64,000 bases of DNA from Heterohyrax brucei (Eukaryota > Chordata > Mammalia > Hyracoidea > Procaviidae), in NCBI GenBank assembly GCA_028571685.1, contig CM053154.1:3679001-3743000 (forward strand), in the 5' to 3' direction. A model generated the notes under the pieces. It was given only the letters and a program-made list of their open reading frames with translations, was not told the DNA's origin and made no database searches. Within the stretch, counting starts at the first letter, position 1, and each line of letters starts with the position of its first letter. Positions 10,361 through 21,039 of the stretch are shown here, piece after piece. Both the position numbers and the translations under genes were made by a program.

Positions 10361-10505
10361 GCAGCCCTGGTGGCATAGCAGTTAAGCATGTGACTGCTAA
10401 GCAGCGGGTCGGCAGTTCAAATCCACCAGCTGCTCCCTGGAAATCCTGCGGGGTCATTCTACTCTTTCCCGTAGGGTTGCTATCAATGGAATCAACTTTT
10501 TGCTT
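10361..10505 (+). repeat. AfroSINE copy
   Basis: CAGCCCTGGTGGCATAGCAG head, GGTCGGCAGTTCAAATCC box B, CCCGTAGGGTTGCTATCA body. The end of the tail is degraded. Confidence 0.87.
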
Positions 10506-12040
10506 GTTTCTTTTGTTTTTTAAGAAAGGACAAGGTGGCCAGCCCTGGGAAATGGGCAGCAGAACAAAGGTGGGAGCAGCAGCCTCACAGGGCACACTTG
10601 GGGGCTCAGTCCCTTCGGGTGGGCCAGGACCAGTGGGTGAGCACAGCTGAATTTCTTACTAGGCCAGCAGAGGGAGGAGACTCAGACGTGCCGGACCCGG
10701 ACAAGCTGGCTGGACCTGGGCCGGGGCCTGCCCACGTGCACCACTGCGATGCCTAGCTGTAGAGGGGAAATATGTCTTGCCCAGCTGCTGAGACTATGGT
10801 CAGCTGTCCATGGAGCTGCAAGGGAACGCTGCAGGACCCAGGCACTGTCCCCTCTGTCCAGGGAGACCTGCAGACAGCCCCTCTGAATGAGAGCCCTCAA
10901 GTCCATGCAAGCTGAGGATTGGTTTTGTTTTTGAACTTGTTCTGGGCAGTTTCTGTGCAGAAATTTCATCAGCTTCTGCATGTTCTTCTCCATCACAGAG
11001 TGTAACTGTATCGTTAAGTGAAAACTAAACTGTCAGCAGAGGGTATCTGTCACCCTACTTTACAGCTGTCCTCAGAGCCAATTTAAATGTCTCTGCAAGT
11101 TACACAGAATTGGCCTGGTTGGTTTTGCCAGATGGCAGGAGCGCTTTTCAGAAGTGCCGATGTTAAATTGATGCTACTTGACATGGTACAAACCTTAGAA
11201 TGTCTTCATTACAGTTTCGGAAAGCAGACATGCTTTGGGGACTTGGTGTAGCCCCAAAGCACCTCGGAGCTGTGGCCCTGATGTTTGTCTGAGTTTCCCA
11301 GGCTTCACAGACTGGGAGGCAACTCTTCTCTCTCGGAGAGAACAACTTGCTTCACTCACTCTGTCACCCACAATTTAAGACAAACAAGCAGAAGTCCAAT
11401 TTCGCACTGTGAATTGATGTCCTTTGTCCTTTCCAAAGCCATCTTGGGGACAGTTTCCCCATCTCCTGACAGCCTGGTGTGTGGCCCTGTGGGCCGCCCT
11501 GGCCACATGCCTCATGTTGCTGGAACAGCTCACTTTTCCAGCCTTAGAAATGTAGACTGCTGTCCCCATCCAAGGCTGCCCACTCAGAGTGGACGACGTG
11601 GCTCCCAGGAATACGTTACTGGGCATCTCACACTGCTATCCCTGTGCAAGGGACAGGGATGCTTCGCGTGTACGCTTTTAGTGCCTTCAACCTTTCTCGA
11701 TGCTCAGGGCCTGGCGGCAGCTCCTCCTCCAGAATGGAGTGGCGTGATGATGGAACGACCCAGCCTCTGCGAGCAGGAAGCACAGACATTAGGGGGAACT
11801 GCCCAGAAACCAGAGTGTCCCAGAGTGATGACAAACAGGCGGAACTCTGAAAGTAGAACGCGTTCCAATGATGGCAGCCTTGCCGTGTGCAAGGAGCCAG
11901 AGGCTGGACAGAGACATGGTCTCACTTGGAAAGGGCCTGAGGGTCCCTGAGCCTCAGCTTCCTTAGGGACCATTAGCTAGCCTGTCCTCAGTTCCCACAC
12001 AAGAGGGACACTGTCTGCAATGGGATCATAGCCGCTCTTA
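10506..12040. other. Unique sequence, GC-moderate
   Basis: No repeat recognised. A 221-codon open frame at 11285-11950 on the plus strand is the longest in the window. Its translation has no domain, signal peptide or low-complexity pattern that suggests a protein. Competing frames overlap it on the minus strand. I do not call it a gene. Confidence 0.4.
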
Positions 12041-12044
12041 AACA

Positions 12045-12190
12045 AAACCAAAACAGTTGTCGTCAAGTTGACTGTGCCTCATGGTGACACTCATGGGGGT
12101 CAGAGTGGAACTGTGCCCCATAGCGCTGTTACTGGCTGCTTGTTGGGAGCTGCCATAGGCTTTTCTTCTGAGCACCCCTGGATGGACGCC
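12045..12190 (-). repeat. AfroSINE, antisense, old copy
   Basis: GTTGTCGTCAAGTTGACTG, CCTCATGGTGACACTC and GTGGAACTGTGCCCCATAGC follow the antisense order. The head is nearly lost. Confidence 0.6.
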
Positions 12191-12191
12191 C

Positions 12192-12448
12192 TCCACCCCG
12201 AAATAGTCCACGGGCCACCGCCAACTCCCAAGGCTGCAGGCTAGTCTTCACAGCCACCAGCCACAGCCATCACAGGAGGACAGGCAGGGTGAAGGAGTCT
12301 GGGCAGACCGTGGAGACCCCATCTTGTGCCTGGAGACTGGGTTCAAAGCCCAGCGACTGGGTTCGACCCCCCGACCTTGGCCAGGCGCCATGCGGATGCC
12401 AGCGCTTTCCGGTAGAAGTGATTGCCTCGGGTGGTCCTCACAGCCACC
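12192..12448. other. Unique sequence
   Basis: GC-rich and without a recognised element. It ends where an antisense L1 begins. Confidence 0.35.
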
Positions 12449-12449
12449 T

Positions 12450-13060
12450 GCAAAGGGGCTACTTGATGGTGATTTTTGATAAGCTTTGTGTTATCGGAGC
12501 AGTTCTAGGTTTACAGAAAAACAGCACCAACGATACAGAGGCTTCCCAGCCCGCACCTTATCGGCACACTATTCCTACTCGTAATGGTCTCACCTGTGGT
12601 GCGTTTGCTGCCGCTGAGAAGCAACGCGGACACCTGATTATCAGCGGGAGGCCACAATTCATATCAGGTCCACTCCATGTTGGTCAGTCCCGTGGATTTT
12701 GAAAATTGCATCAGGTTATGTGTCCACAGCATCACACAGAACATCGTCTCTCTGTCCTCAACAGTGCCCTGTGCTCTACCTGTTCATCCCTCTCTCGTTC
12801 CTGGAAACCCTGGCCGCCACTGATCTGTTGGCTCCACAGCTTTGCATTTTCCAGTGGGTCGTATTGCTGGTGTCACACAATACTGGTTTTTTCACTTAGC
12901 AATCGGCACTCCAGGCTCCACCATGACTTTCAGTGGCCTGGTCACTCGCTGCTTTCCAAGCTGAGTAGTACTCCATCACATGGGTGTGTAGCATGGTTTG
13001 TTTGTCCGAAGGAACAGTTTTCATTTCTAATTTATCCACGGGGAAGCTGCAGCTGATAGA
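12450..13060 (-). mobile_element. L1 LINE 3' UTR, antisense
   Basis: AGCAGTTCTAGGTTTACAGA, a CTGTGCTCTACCTGTTCATC block, CCGCCACTGATCTGTTGGCT, TTTTTTCACTTAGCAATC and TGAGTAGTACTCCATCAC occur in the order of the antisense strand of an old mammalian L1 3' UTR. It is diverged. Open frames within it (12289-12702, 12706-13056) are by-products. Confidence 0.72.
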
Positions 13061-13061
13061 C

Positions 13062-13612
13062 CATTCTGTTCTGGAGACGGGATTTGAACCCATGCCTTTT
13101 AGTTCAAAAGCTACCATCACGCTGCACTCTGCCATGGACTGGGGACATCAGAGTGGGCACTTGCTTTCTATTTCTGTGGTCAGTGTGATCCAGCAGACAT
13201 GAGGTGCTTTGTACATCACGTCCCAGGTGAGGTCAGGTGTCTGCCATGCTTGGAGCTAGACGCTGTTAGGGGCTGAGTTGCGGGTTGTCAGGTGTCTGCA
13301 GGGTCTGGGTTGGCACTTTCACGGATGGGAAGACCACTGGGCTCACCAGGTGCTACCTGCTCCGAGTCTCTTTGTGCTGTAAGCCACCCCAAATTCCTAG
13401 GCAGCAGTGACAAGGCAATCATGGCCAGGTACAGACACATGGCCCACCTGAAGGCCAGGCACACATCACCCTTTCTCCTAACTGCTCACCTGGAAAACCT
13501 GGGAATAGAAGAGCTTCCTCTTGTCAAAACCTGTGGGAGGACATGACGTGTATGGCTCTCCCCTTTTCCTTCCAAGAGTCTCTGTTCTGCAAAATGTTCT
13601 CTCCTGTAGGTC
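13062..13612. other. Unique sequence
   Basis: No repeat or gene recognised between the L1 and the next SINE. Confidence 0.35.
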
Positions 13613-13616
13613 TTAC

Positions 13617-13775
13617 TAGAAACCCCATGGTATGCTGATTCAGTGCTACATCTGCTAACTAAAAGGCTGGCAGGTTGACTCCACCAGGCGGTCCTTAGAA
13701 ACTACAGGGCAGTTCTGCTCTGTCCTATAGGTTTGCTAAGAGTTGGAATTGACTTAGCAGCAGTGTGTTTTTGTG
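13617..13775 (+). repeat. AfroSINE copy
   Basis: AAACCCCATGGTATGCTGAT head, TCTGCTAACTAAAAGGCTGG, then CTCTGTCCTATAGGTTTGCT body and GGAATTGACTTAGCAGCAGT tail. It is complete but diverged. Confidence 0.85.
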
Positions 13776-13779
13776 TCCT

Positions 13780-14625
13780 GTCTAAGATTTGAGTGTTGAC
13801 AGCTTCCTTTGGGAGACCATGGTGAGGATCTCAGATTTCACTATTAGGAAACCCTTTAAGTATTTTAGCAGAAAGCACATTCCTCAAGGTTTCTCCTTCA
13901 AACCACTGCCTCCCCTCTCCGTGCACTCAGCCAGAGAGAATGTGAGTGTGCATTAGCGACTTGGGGGTGGCTATGGGAGCCTCCCCACTTGCTTTGCTCA
14001 GCCACCCAGACTCAGTGATTTACATTTCCCTCCTAAATCAGCTGCTCAGAGCATCTTCATCATCTCCCTCTAGTCTGTCTGTCAGTTCCTGCCCTTCAAG
14101 AAATAAATTACCCGCAATTACTTAATGTTAGTAATTGAATTTATTTTAGTGGTAGAGAGAAAATTTATCCATTTTGCTAGCAATTTGCAGTCATTTTTAG
14201 GAATTGATCGTAATTTTCTAGTAAATACTAATTAAATGTTTCGCCAAGTAAAAGAAGCACCGAGTAATGTGTTCACTAAACACCGGTATTTACAGTTTAT
14301 CTTTATACCAGCCAGTGGTTTAGGTTGAGTTGATAGGATCTAGTGGAATTATTTGCATCATGTTAAGCTTTTAAAAGGCACAGATGCCTACAATTAAAGG
14401 TTGCATCCACAGCATTCTGTCATTGTGTTAGGATGGGGAGCAGGGACAGAGCACACTTGTTTCCTTGTTGAGGTCATCTGGAGAGGGAGCAGAAGAGTGG
14501 GCTTCCCGGAGTGCAGACGTCTTCCCCATCTCTCACCTTTGACTTGAAAAGGATGGGCAGGATGTGGAAAAATGGGTCCCAAAGTGGAGTTCCAGATGTT
14601 TTGTAGGATTTAGGTGGCCCAACCT
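13780..14625. other. Unique block with TAAT-rich core
   Basis: Within this repeat-free stretch, 14095-14400 is AT-rich. It contains several homeodomain-type TAAT/ATTA cores, including TAATGTTAGTAATTGAATTT and AAATACTAATTAAATG. This resembles conserved non-coding enhancers, but I cannot test conservation here. Confidence 0.35.
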
Positions 14626-14627
14626 CA

Positions 14628-14785
14628 GAAAACCCTGGTTGCGTAGTGGTTAAGTGCTATGGCTGTTAATCTAAAGGTCGGCAATTCAAATCCACAAGGT
14701 GCTCCTTGGAAATTCTGTGGGGCAGTTCTATTCTGTCTATGGAGTCGCCATCAGTCAGAATCTAGTCGACAGCAGTAGGCTCATT
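14628..14785 (+). repeat. AfroSINE copy
   Basis: ACCCTGGTTGCGTAGTGGTT head, GGTCGGCAATTCAAATCC box B, body and a tail with AGTCGACAGCAGTAGG. It is well preserved. Confidence 0.88.
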
Positions 14786-15044
14786 CATTCAACCATAAAA
14801 GGGCCCTCCTTGGCTACACATTGTCCTCATCCTCACCCACGATGTCCTGAATACAGTGTGAATTCTTGTACACCCAAGTGACCCAGGGACTGGAGCCCTC
14901 TCTCCAGCCATTTTGAAGATAGGCTTATTGTGCCAGTCATTCATGTCATGATAAATGGCACAGAGCACGAAGTCATTAAAGACTTCATTCTACTGGGATC
15001 TACAGTCAGTGGCTGCAGAAACAGCAATCAAGAACTCAAATGAC

Positions 15045-15755
15045 TGAGGACCACAGTTTCAGGGGACATCTAGACCAAACGGCATACCATAAATTATCAA
15101 GGAAATGTTCCACATCCTGCTTTGATGAGTAGTGTCTGGGGTCTTAACAGCTTGAGAATAGCCATCTAAGAGGCATCTATTGGTCTCACCCCACTAGGAG
15201 CAAAGAGGAACGAATACAACCAAAGACATAAGGAAAACACTAGCCAAAAGGACCAAAGAACCAAATGACCCAGAGACTCCACCAGCCTAAGACCAGAAGA
15301 ACTACCACCAGTGACCACCCTGACAGAGAAGACAATGGGATGTCCCTAGCCCAGGAGGCAAGAAATGTAGAACAGAATTTAGTTCATGTAAAAAGACCAG
15401 ATAGAATGGTGGGACAGAGGCTGAAGGTACCCTTAAACTATGGCCCCCAGACCCTCTGTTCATCCAGGGCAGGAACCCATCCTGGAGCTTACTCTTCTGA
15501 TGGAGATTAGATAAAACTGTACATAAAGCAATAATACATGTGAGGAATGTGCTTCTCAGTTCGTTCAGATGGACAAGATCAAATGGGCAACTCCTGTCCA
15601 AAAGCAGGACGAGAAAGCAGGAAGGGAAAGGAAATGACCGAGTGGACATAGGGAAGCCTGGGTGGGAAAGGGGAACAAGGCTCATTATGGGGACTGCACC
15701 CAATCTCACAAAACAGTACATGTATCAATTTTTGAATGAGGAAAAATAAAACCTT
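15045..15755 (+). mobile_element. L1 LINE 3' UTR inserted in RTE
   Basis: It runs from the ACCACAGTTTCAGGGGACAT block through GTCTGGGGTCTTAACAGCTT, GAGACTCCACCAGCCTAAG and AATACATGTGAGGAATGTGC. It ends in an A-rich GAGGAAAAATAAAA. The 5-bp ATGAC lies on both sides (15040-15044 and 15756-15760), and the RTE reads on across it, so the insertion limits are well fixed. Open frames inside it (15265-15510, 15302-15721) are not genes. Confidence 0.85.
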
Positions 15756-15920
15756 ATGACATATTACATTGGGAAAAGCTGCTACAAAAGACCACATTAA
15801 AATCTTAAAAACAGAAGATGTCATCTTGAGGACCAAGGTGCACCTGATCCAAGCCCTGGATATTTCAGTCACCCCCGAGGTTTGCGAAAAGTGGACAACG
15901 AAACGGGAAGACTGAAAGAA

Positions 15921-17276
15921 AACGACGTATGCAAACTACATGTTGAGCAACAATGATGATTTTAGGAAGCGTCTCATAGCCTGGAACCAACCGAAAGATG
16001 TTGTGCCGAGTGACATCAGTCAGCAGCCAAACGACAAGTATTCTATGAGACCATCATTTTAAGCCAAAAGCCAAGTGCCTTCGAGTCGGATCCGACTCGT
16101 AAGGACTTAAGAATTATGGGCAGAAGAAAATACTCTTTGGTGGCTACATGAGTGGGGAGGGAGGGAGAAGGTTAGCCACAGGTTGGACAGCTGATAGGAA
16201 TTCCATTAGGGGATGGGAGTGACAGCACACAGTAGAAGGCAGGTCAGCACAACTGAACTACATCATAAGCTAAAAGGTTTTCTAAATTCAAACTGACATT
16301 TTAAAAGACAGAGTAGCCAGGACAGGAGTCTAAGACCATATTTTCAGGGGATTTCAAGGTCACTTGGCATAACCACTCTTTTTCTAACACAGTGTTCTGC
16401 ACCCCATATTGGTGAGTGGCACGTGGGGTCTTAAAAGCCAGCAAGCAGCCACTTGAAGAACATTAACTGGTCCGAAGCCACCTGGAGCAGATGAAAACCC
16501 AGAACACCAAAGACCTGAGGATAAATGAGCCAAGGAGACAGAAGGACCGTGTGATTGGGAGAGTATCTCAGCAGGGGAACAGAAAAACTAGATGGTGCCT
16601 GGTCACCACCGAAGGTAGCTCTTATAGGGGACAGGATGTAGGGTCCCTGATGTGGGAAGGGGGAAAGGACTGTGCGACCTAGGACCCCATTAAGAGACCA
16701 GACTTGATAGCCCAACAACCTCAAGTGTCCCCTGACAACACAGCCCCTACACTTGCTGTCAGCCCAGAGCTGAGTCAGTACTGAAGCCGGTGCTTCAGAC
16801 AAGGGGTGGACTAGGCTTGGGGACACAGAATCAGGTGAATCAGGTCTTACACACATGTTAGGGTTCAATCCACGCAGGAGGGGAAACCCTTGCGGTATGG
16901 TGGTTAAGTGCTACATCTATTAACCAAAGGTTGGCAGTTCAAATCCACTAGGTGCTCCTTGTAAACTCTATGGAACAGTTCTACTCTGTCCTATACGGTC
17001 ACTATGAATCAGAATCAACTCGATGGCAGTGGATTTGGTTTGCTTATGTGTAGGAGGCTGTGCTACTGGTTTCTTTTCAGAGGGGAGAGGAGGGGACAGG
17101 TGTTGTTTGAGTAGATCTGGAAGTAAAGAGTGGAAAAGAAGAGTGTACTGTCACAGGGTGAGGAAAGTAAACGCAGTTGTACAGAGGTGGGTGCTTGAGG
17201 TTATACACGACAAATTGACTTGGATTGTGAACCTTCGATTAATCTCAGAAAAAAAACCCTCAATAAACAAAAAACT
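15921..17276 (+). mobile_element. L1 LINE 3' UTR inserted in RTE, itself split by a SINE
   Basis: ACAATGATGATTTTAGGAAG, AGATGTTGTGCCGAGTGACA, AGTAGAAGGCAGGTCAGCAC, GCACGTGGGGTCTTAAAAGC and CTAGATGGTGCCTGGTCACC mark a long lineage-typical L1 3' UTR. It ends in an A-rich tract with CTCAATAAACAAAAAAC. An AfroSINE interrupts it at 16879-17042. RTE sequence resumes at about 17277. Compared with the L1 at 15.0 kb, it has a longer 3' UTR and looks like another subfamily. Confidence 0.8.
16879..17042 (+). repeat. AfroSINE inserted in L1
   Basis: GGGAAACCCTTGCGGTATGG head, GGTTGGCAGTTCAAATCC box B, TGTCCTATACGGTCACTATG body and AATCAACTCGATGGCAGTGG tail. It is complete and the youngest layer of this nest. 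Confidence 0.9.
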
Positions 17277-17639
17277 GTGTGTTGGCAAAAGGTACTGACC
17301 AAACCATGGCCTACCAGAAGAATGAACGAATCAGTCCCTGAGGCAGCACAGCCAGAAACATCCTAGGAGGCACAGATGGCGAGATTTCGGCTTGCTCACT
17401 TTGGCCACGTCATCAGGAAGGATCAGCCTCTGGAGGACAGTGTGCTCGGTGAAACAGAGGGTGAGTGCAAAAGAGAGGGACCCTCGAGGGGATGGGTTGG
17501 TACAGTGGCCGCAACAACGAACTCAAGCATGGCAGACTGCGAGGATGGCAGGGGACCCTGCAACGTTTCCCTCTGTGACACCTGACATCACTGCCAGCCA
17601 GCGCATACTTGACAGCAGCCACAAACAACAGTAAGCAAA

Positions 17640-18385
17640 ATTTGGCCCACTCAGAAGAGCAGAAGATTTTCATTTCATACAGCGACACTGCTGATCTCTG
17701 CCAGTCGGTTTATTTTTGTTTATTTTTCCTTCTCCAGGGGTGTTTGCGTTTTCCTTTTAAGGTTATTGTCTGGGAGCTCAGGGCTGAGCTGCCTGTCGTT
17801 GGATGGGGGACTCTTCTGATGGGCGCTGGGTTCCTTTCTCCACATGTCTGTTTCTCAGGCCTTGGCCTCAAAGAATGTTTGTCAGATGAAAGAAGAAAGT
17901 GGTAATTTTCCCCAGGACATGCTCCTAGTTAGGAAATCATCTCCCTCTAGAATTAATTAATTAATGGGAGTTGATACAATTAACAAATACCGAGTGGCAA
18001 GCTCTACAGAGGAGTCTTCTCTAATTAGCACCGCTACTCAGAGAGAAGCCCCACCGGTTAGCGTCCGCCTTCTCACCAGTACAAAGAGGGGCGGGGCCGG
18101 CCCATCCTTTCCAATTATTCTCTGTATTTCCAGGTTTCTTAAAAAAATAAAAAAGCATAGGATTAAAGTATGCTTTCTTGTTTACGTGCATACAACTGTC
18201 ATGAAGTATTTTGAAATCTGAAAAAGGAGACCTGAAAATGGCTTGTTCACAAATGTGTTGGTACATTTTCTCCTGGATTTGCTTTTTCCTGCAAGTTTGT
18301 GTTTTAGTTGTAATCAGTCACCATATAAAATCTAAACTTTGTTTATTTTCCCTTAGATAACATACTTTTTTTTAATGTTATGGTA
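17640..18385. other. Unique sequence
   Basis: No repeat recognised. A short AT-rich core at 17950-17968 is (AATT)n-like (GAATTAATTAATTAATGGG). No gene. Confidence 0.35.
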
Positions 18386-18389
18386 TCAA

Positions 18390-18515
18390 AACAAATAGAC
18401 AAGCCCAGTGCCGTTGAGTAGTTTCTGACCTACAGCAACCCTACAGGACAGAGTAGAACTGTCTCATAGGGATTCTGAGAAACAGCCAGTGGATTCAGAC
18501 TGCCCATCCGTCTTC
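18390..18515 (-). repeat. AfroSINE, antisense, partial
   Basis: AAGCCCAGTGCCGTTGAGTA opens the antisense tail. CAACCCTACAGGACAGAGTA and GTCTCATAGGGATTCTG follow. The tRNA-like head is missing. Confidence 0.78.
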
Positions 18516-18750
18516 ATAAATGTTGTTTTTAATGAGCTCCTAGTATTCCATCAAATGGAAGCACTGCAATTTGCTTAGCCGTTTCCTTGTTATTGTTTTT
18601 TTGATATTTGAGTTTGGGGAAATTTTCATTGTTATAAATTAACAGTTCTGTCAACATTTTCATAAACCTTCAAATGTATTTCATTTGCTTTCTTTGGTTA
18701 GATTCTCAGAATAAAACTGTGAGAACGAAGGATGTGTTTTAAGGCTCCTC
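18516..18750 (-). mobile_element. L1 LINE 3' UTR relic, antisense
   Basis: CCTAGTATTCCATCAAATGG, a TTTTGATATTTGAGTTTGGG stretch, AATTTTCATTGTTATAAA and GGTTAGATTCTCAGAATAAA follow the antisense order of old L1 3' UTRs. It is AT-rich and diverged. Confidence 0.5.
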
Positions 18751-18761
18751 CTACCCAAATC

Positions 18762-18962
18762 TCTCGCTGCTGAGCTGACTCCGATTCCTAGTGACCCCGG
18801 ACTCCTAGGACGGACTAGATCTGCCCGGTGGGTTTCCACGGCTGTAGCTCTTTACGGAAGCAGACTGCCCCAGGTTCTTCCCGTGGAGCGGCTGGGAGGT
18901 TCGAACAGCCGACCTTTTGGTTAGTAGCTGAGCACTTCACCAGTGCACCGCTTGGGTTCCTG
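18762..18962 (-). repeat. AfroSINE, long form, antisense
   Basis: GCTGACTCCGATTCCTAGTG tail, GGTTTCCACGGCTGTAGCTC middle, GGAGGTTCGAACAGCCGACC antisense box B with an intact GTTCGAA, and a TTGGTTAGTAGCTGAGCACT head. It is complete. Confidence 0.88.
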
Positions 18963-19148
18963 AAAGCTCTGAGTACTTACGGCCAGGTGCTTTTGTCAAG
19001 AGCTTCCCTGGTTTCTCTTGGGACAGTATCATGTGAGATTTCCCACTTGACTGTTCCATCCCTACTGCTGGATGTCACCCGTTAAGAAGTTTTGCTAAAT
19101 GGATGGGTAAAAAATTATACCGTGTGTTCTACTGACTTTTAGTGTTTT

Positions 19149-19920
19149 TTTTTTTTTTATGGTGTTGTAAGTGAAAGTTTACAATTTGATTCAATTCCTC
19201 ATATAAAAACTTACATATGCTTTGTTCAGTGACCCTAGCCGCTCTCCCCTCCCTGTGACAGCACACTTCTCCTCTCCACCCTGTATTTCTCATGTTTGTT
19301 CAGCCAGATCCTGTCCCCCTCTGCCCTCTCATCTTGCCTCTGGACAGAAGCTGCCCAGTTAGCCTTGTGTATCTATGCATGCTTCATCAGTATCATCCTG
19401 TGTCGTATAAACCTGTTCAACCTTTGTCTGATGAATTGGCTTCCAGAACGGTTTCAGTTCCGGGCTAACAGAGAGCCTGGGGGCCATATCTTCTGGGGAC
19501 CCTCCGGTCTGTCAGACAATCAAGTCTGCTCTTTTTTTACTAGAATTTGAGTTCTACACCCCACGTTTTTCCTGCTCCATCAGGGACTCTGTTGAATGCC
19601 CTGTAAAGGCAGTCATTGCTGGTAGCTTGGCACCATCTAGTTCTTCTGGTCTCCTGCTGATGCTGCCTGTGGTTCACGTGGCTCTTTCTGTCTCTGAGGC
19701 TCATACTTTACTTACATCTTTGAAAGTCTTTATTCTCCTTTGTTCCTAGTAGGTTGAGACAAATTGATGGCTCTCAGATGGTTGCTTGCTAGTTTTTATT
19801 ATTGATTTCTTCTTCATATTAAGATTTGCATTTTCTCTTCTGGGGTTTGCTTGTTGCTGCTCTTTTCCCACTAATCTTTTGGGATGCTTATGCTTTTCTA
19901 ATTCATCAACATGATTTATT
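19149..19920 (-). mobile_element. L1 LINE 3' end, antisense
   Basis: A T-run starts at 19147-19149, followed by ATGGTGTTGTAAGTGAAAGT and TTACAATTTGATTCAATTCC. This is the antisense of the terminal L1 3' UTR with its poly(A). GACAGAAGCTGCCCAGTTAG, TGGCTTCCAGAACGGTTTC and GCTAACAGAGAGCCTGGGGG follow in the expected order, so about 770 bp of 3' UTR remains. It is 5' truncated, as is usual for L1. Confidence 0.8.
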
Positions 19921-19947
19921 TATAAAATAGAGAGAAACTGAAAAAAA

Positions 19948-20010
19948 CAAACCCACTGCTGCTGAGTCTACTGCAACTCATGGCACCCCTCTAGTGACCC
20001 TTTAGAGATA
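19948..20010 (-). repeat. AfroSINE tail fragment, antisense
   Basis: ACCCACTGCTGCTGAGTCTA and CTGCAACTCATGGC are the antisense 3' end only. An LTR was inserted a few bases further on. Confidence 0.6.
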
Positions 20011-20019
20011 GTAACACTT

Positions 20020-20520
20020 TGTTATGGTTGGAATTGTGTCCCCCCAAAAATGTGTGCAGCCACGTGGCTGGGATATGGTTCCCAGTATCTTGGGACTGTC
20101 CTCCATTGTGTGGTTTTGCTAACCCCTTTGTTAAAGGATGAGGGTGGGGCTGTGAATTCCTGCTGTGGGGGAAGTTTCCCTGGAGTATGGCTTGCCCCAC
20201 CCTTAATGCTTTTAGCTTGCAAGGAATAAAAGGAAAAAGAAACCAAGGACAATTTGAGAACCTCGCTACCATCAAGCAAGCAGCACCGGGAGCAGAGCGC
20301 GTCCTTCAGACCAGAGGTTCTTGCGTTAGGACGCTCCCTGGACAAAGACTGATGCAATACCGGACTTTCCTCCAGAGCCGACAAGGGGAAAGTCTTTCCC
20401 TGGAGCGGACACCCTGAATATGGACTTGCAACCTACTGGACTGTGTAAAAATAAATCTTTCTTTGTTAAAGCCATCCACTCTGTGGTATTTCTGCTAGAG
20501 CAGCCTAGCTGACTAAAACA
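20020..20520 (+). mobile_element. Solo LTR with perfect 5-bp target duplication
   Basis: It starts TGTTATGGTTGGAATTGTGT and ends GCTGACTAAAACA, giving the TG...CA ends of an LTR. CACTT lies immediately before (20015-20019) and after (20521-20525). A polyadenylation-type AATAAATCTTTCTTTG sits near 20450. A 5-bp duplication is normal for ERVL/MaLR-type elements. There is no internal retroviral region, so it is a solo LTR left by recombination. Related copies lie at 27.5, 35.9 and 41.6 kb. It codes for nothing. Confidence 0.9.
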
Positions 20521-20525
20521 CACTT

Positions 20526-21035
20526 AATTCTACTCCTGCAGATTCTCCTTCTAAGGACATCACTTTATAATTTGGCTTTCAAGCTTCCAGGAATTTTTAA
20601 TTTTTTATATTCTAGTGAAAACGTAGACACTAAAACATTGGCCAGTACGGTATCTTCCACTTTCGTAATTTAATGACATCAATCAGTTTTTCAAGCAGTT
20701 GCAGCAATTTGTAAACAATTAGGGCCAAGTCATCATTTCTCATTTCTCCCCTTCCATTAAACGCAAAATTTGGAAGCAGAAAGATCAACAACACAGACAC
20801 CTGCACAACAGAGATGTTGGGTGTCTAAGTATCCACACCTGCTGGTTTGGGGAGTCTTTCTTTTTTAACTTAAGAATCCTCATATGAATTAAATATGAAA
20901 CCTTCTCCTCTCTCCAAGTGAACAAGTAACAATACCCTTCTTGTTCTCCATCACAAACCTGACAGGAGGCCGCTCTCTGATCTCACATGAAACAGGTGAC
21001 TTAATTAAACATAACTTGTCAGCGAAATGCAGCCC
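20526..21035. promoter_or_regulatory. Repeat-free AT-rich block next to a CpG-rich patch
   Basis: AT-rich and repeat-free, with motifs such as TTCGTAATTTAATGACATCA and TTGTAAACAATTAGGG (a forkhead-like core, TGTAAACA). A GACTTAATTAAACATAAC stretch also occurs. This composition, beside a CpG-rich patch, would suit a regulatory element. No conservation data were available. Confidence 0.3.
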
Positions 21036-21039
21036 TGCA

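Larger units (their letters stand above)
14935..17632 (+). mobile_element. RTE/BovB LINE 3' part, split by two L1 insertions
   Basis: Three collinear pieces can be joined by comparison with the RTE at 26.4 kb. Piece 1 (14935-15044) holds ATGATAAATGGCACAG and GACTTCATTCTACTGGGATC, the part encoding DFILLGS. Piece 2 (15756-15920) resumes exactly where piece 1 stops. Piece 3 (about 17277-17632) carries GGCCACGTCATCAGGAAGGA and GGAGGACAGTGTGCTCGGTG, and ends with CAGCCACAAACAACAG. The intervals are L1 3' ends. It encodes only the region after the catalytic reverse-transcriptase core, with stops. Confidence 0.85.

Noticed and set aside
11285..11950. 221-codon open frame on the plus strand
   Set aside because: It is the longest frame but has no domain, signal peptide or splice context, and is overlapped by several minus-strand frames. 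It looks like a chance frame.
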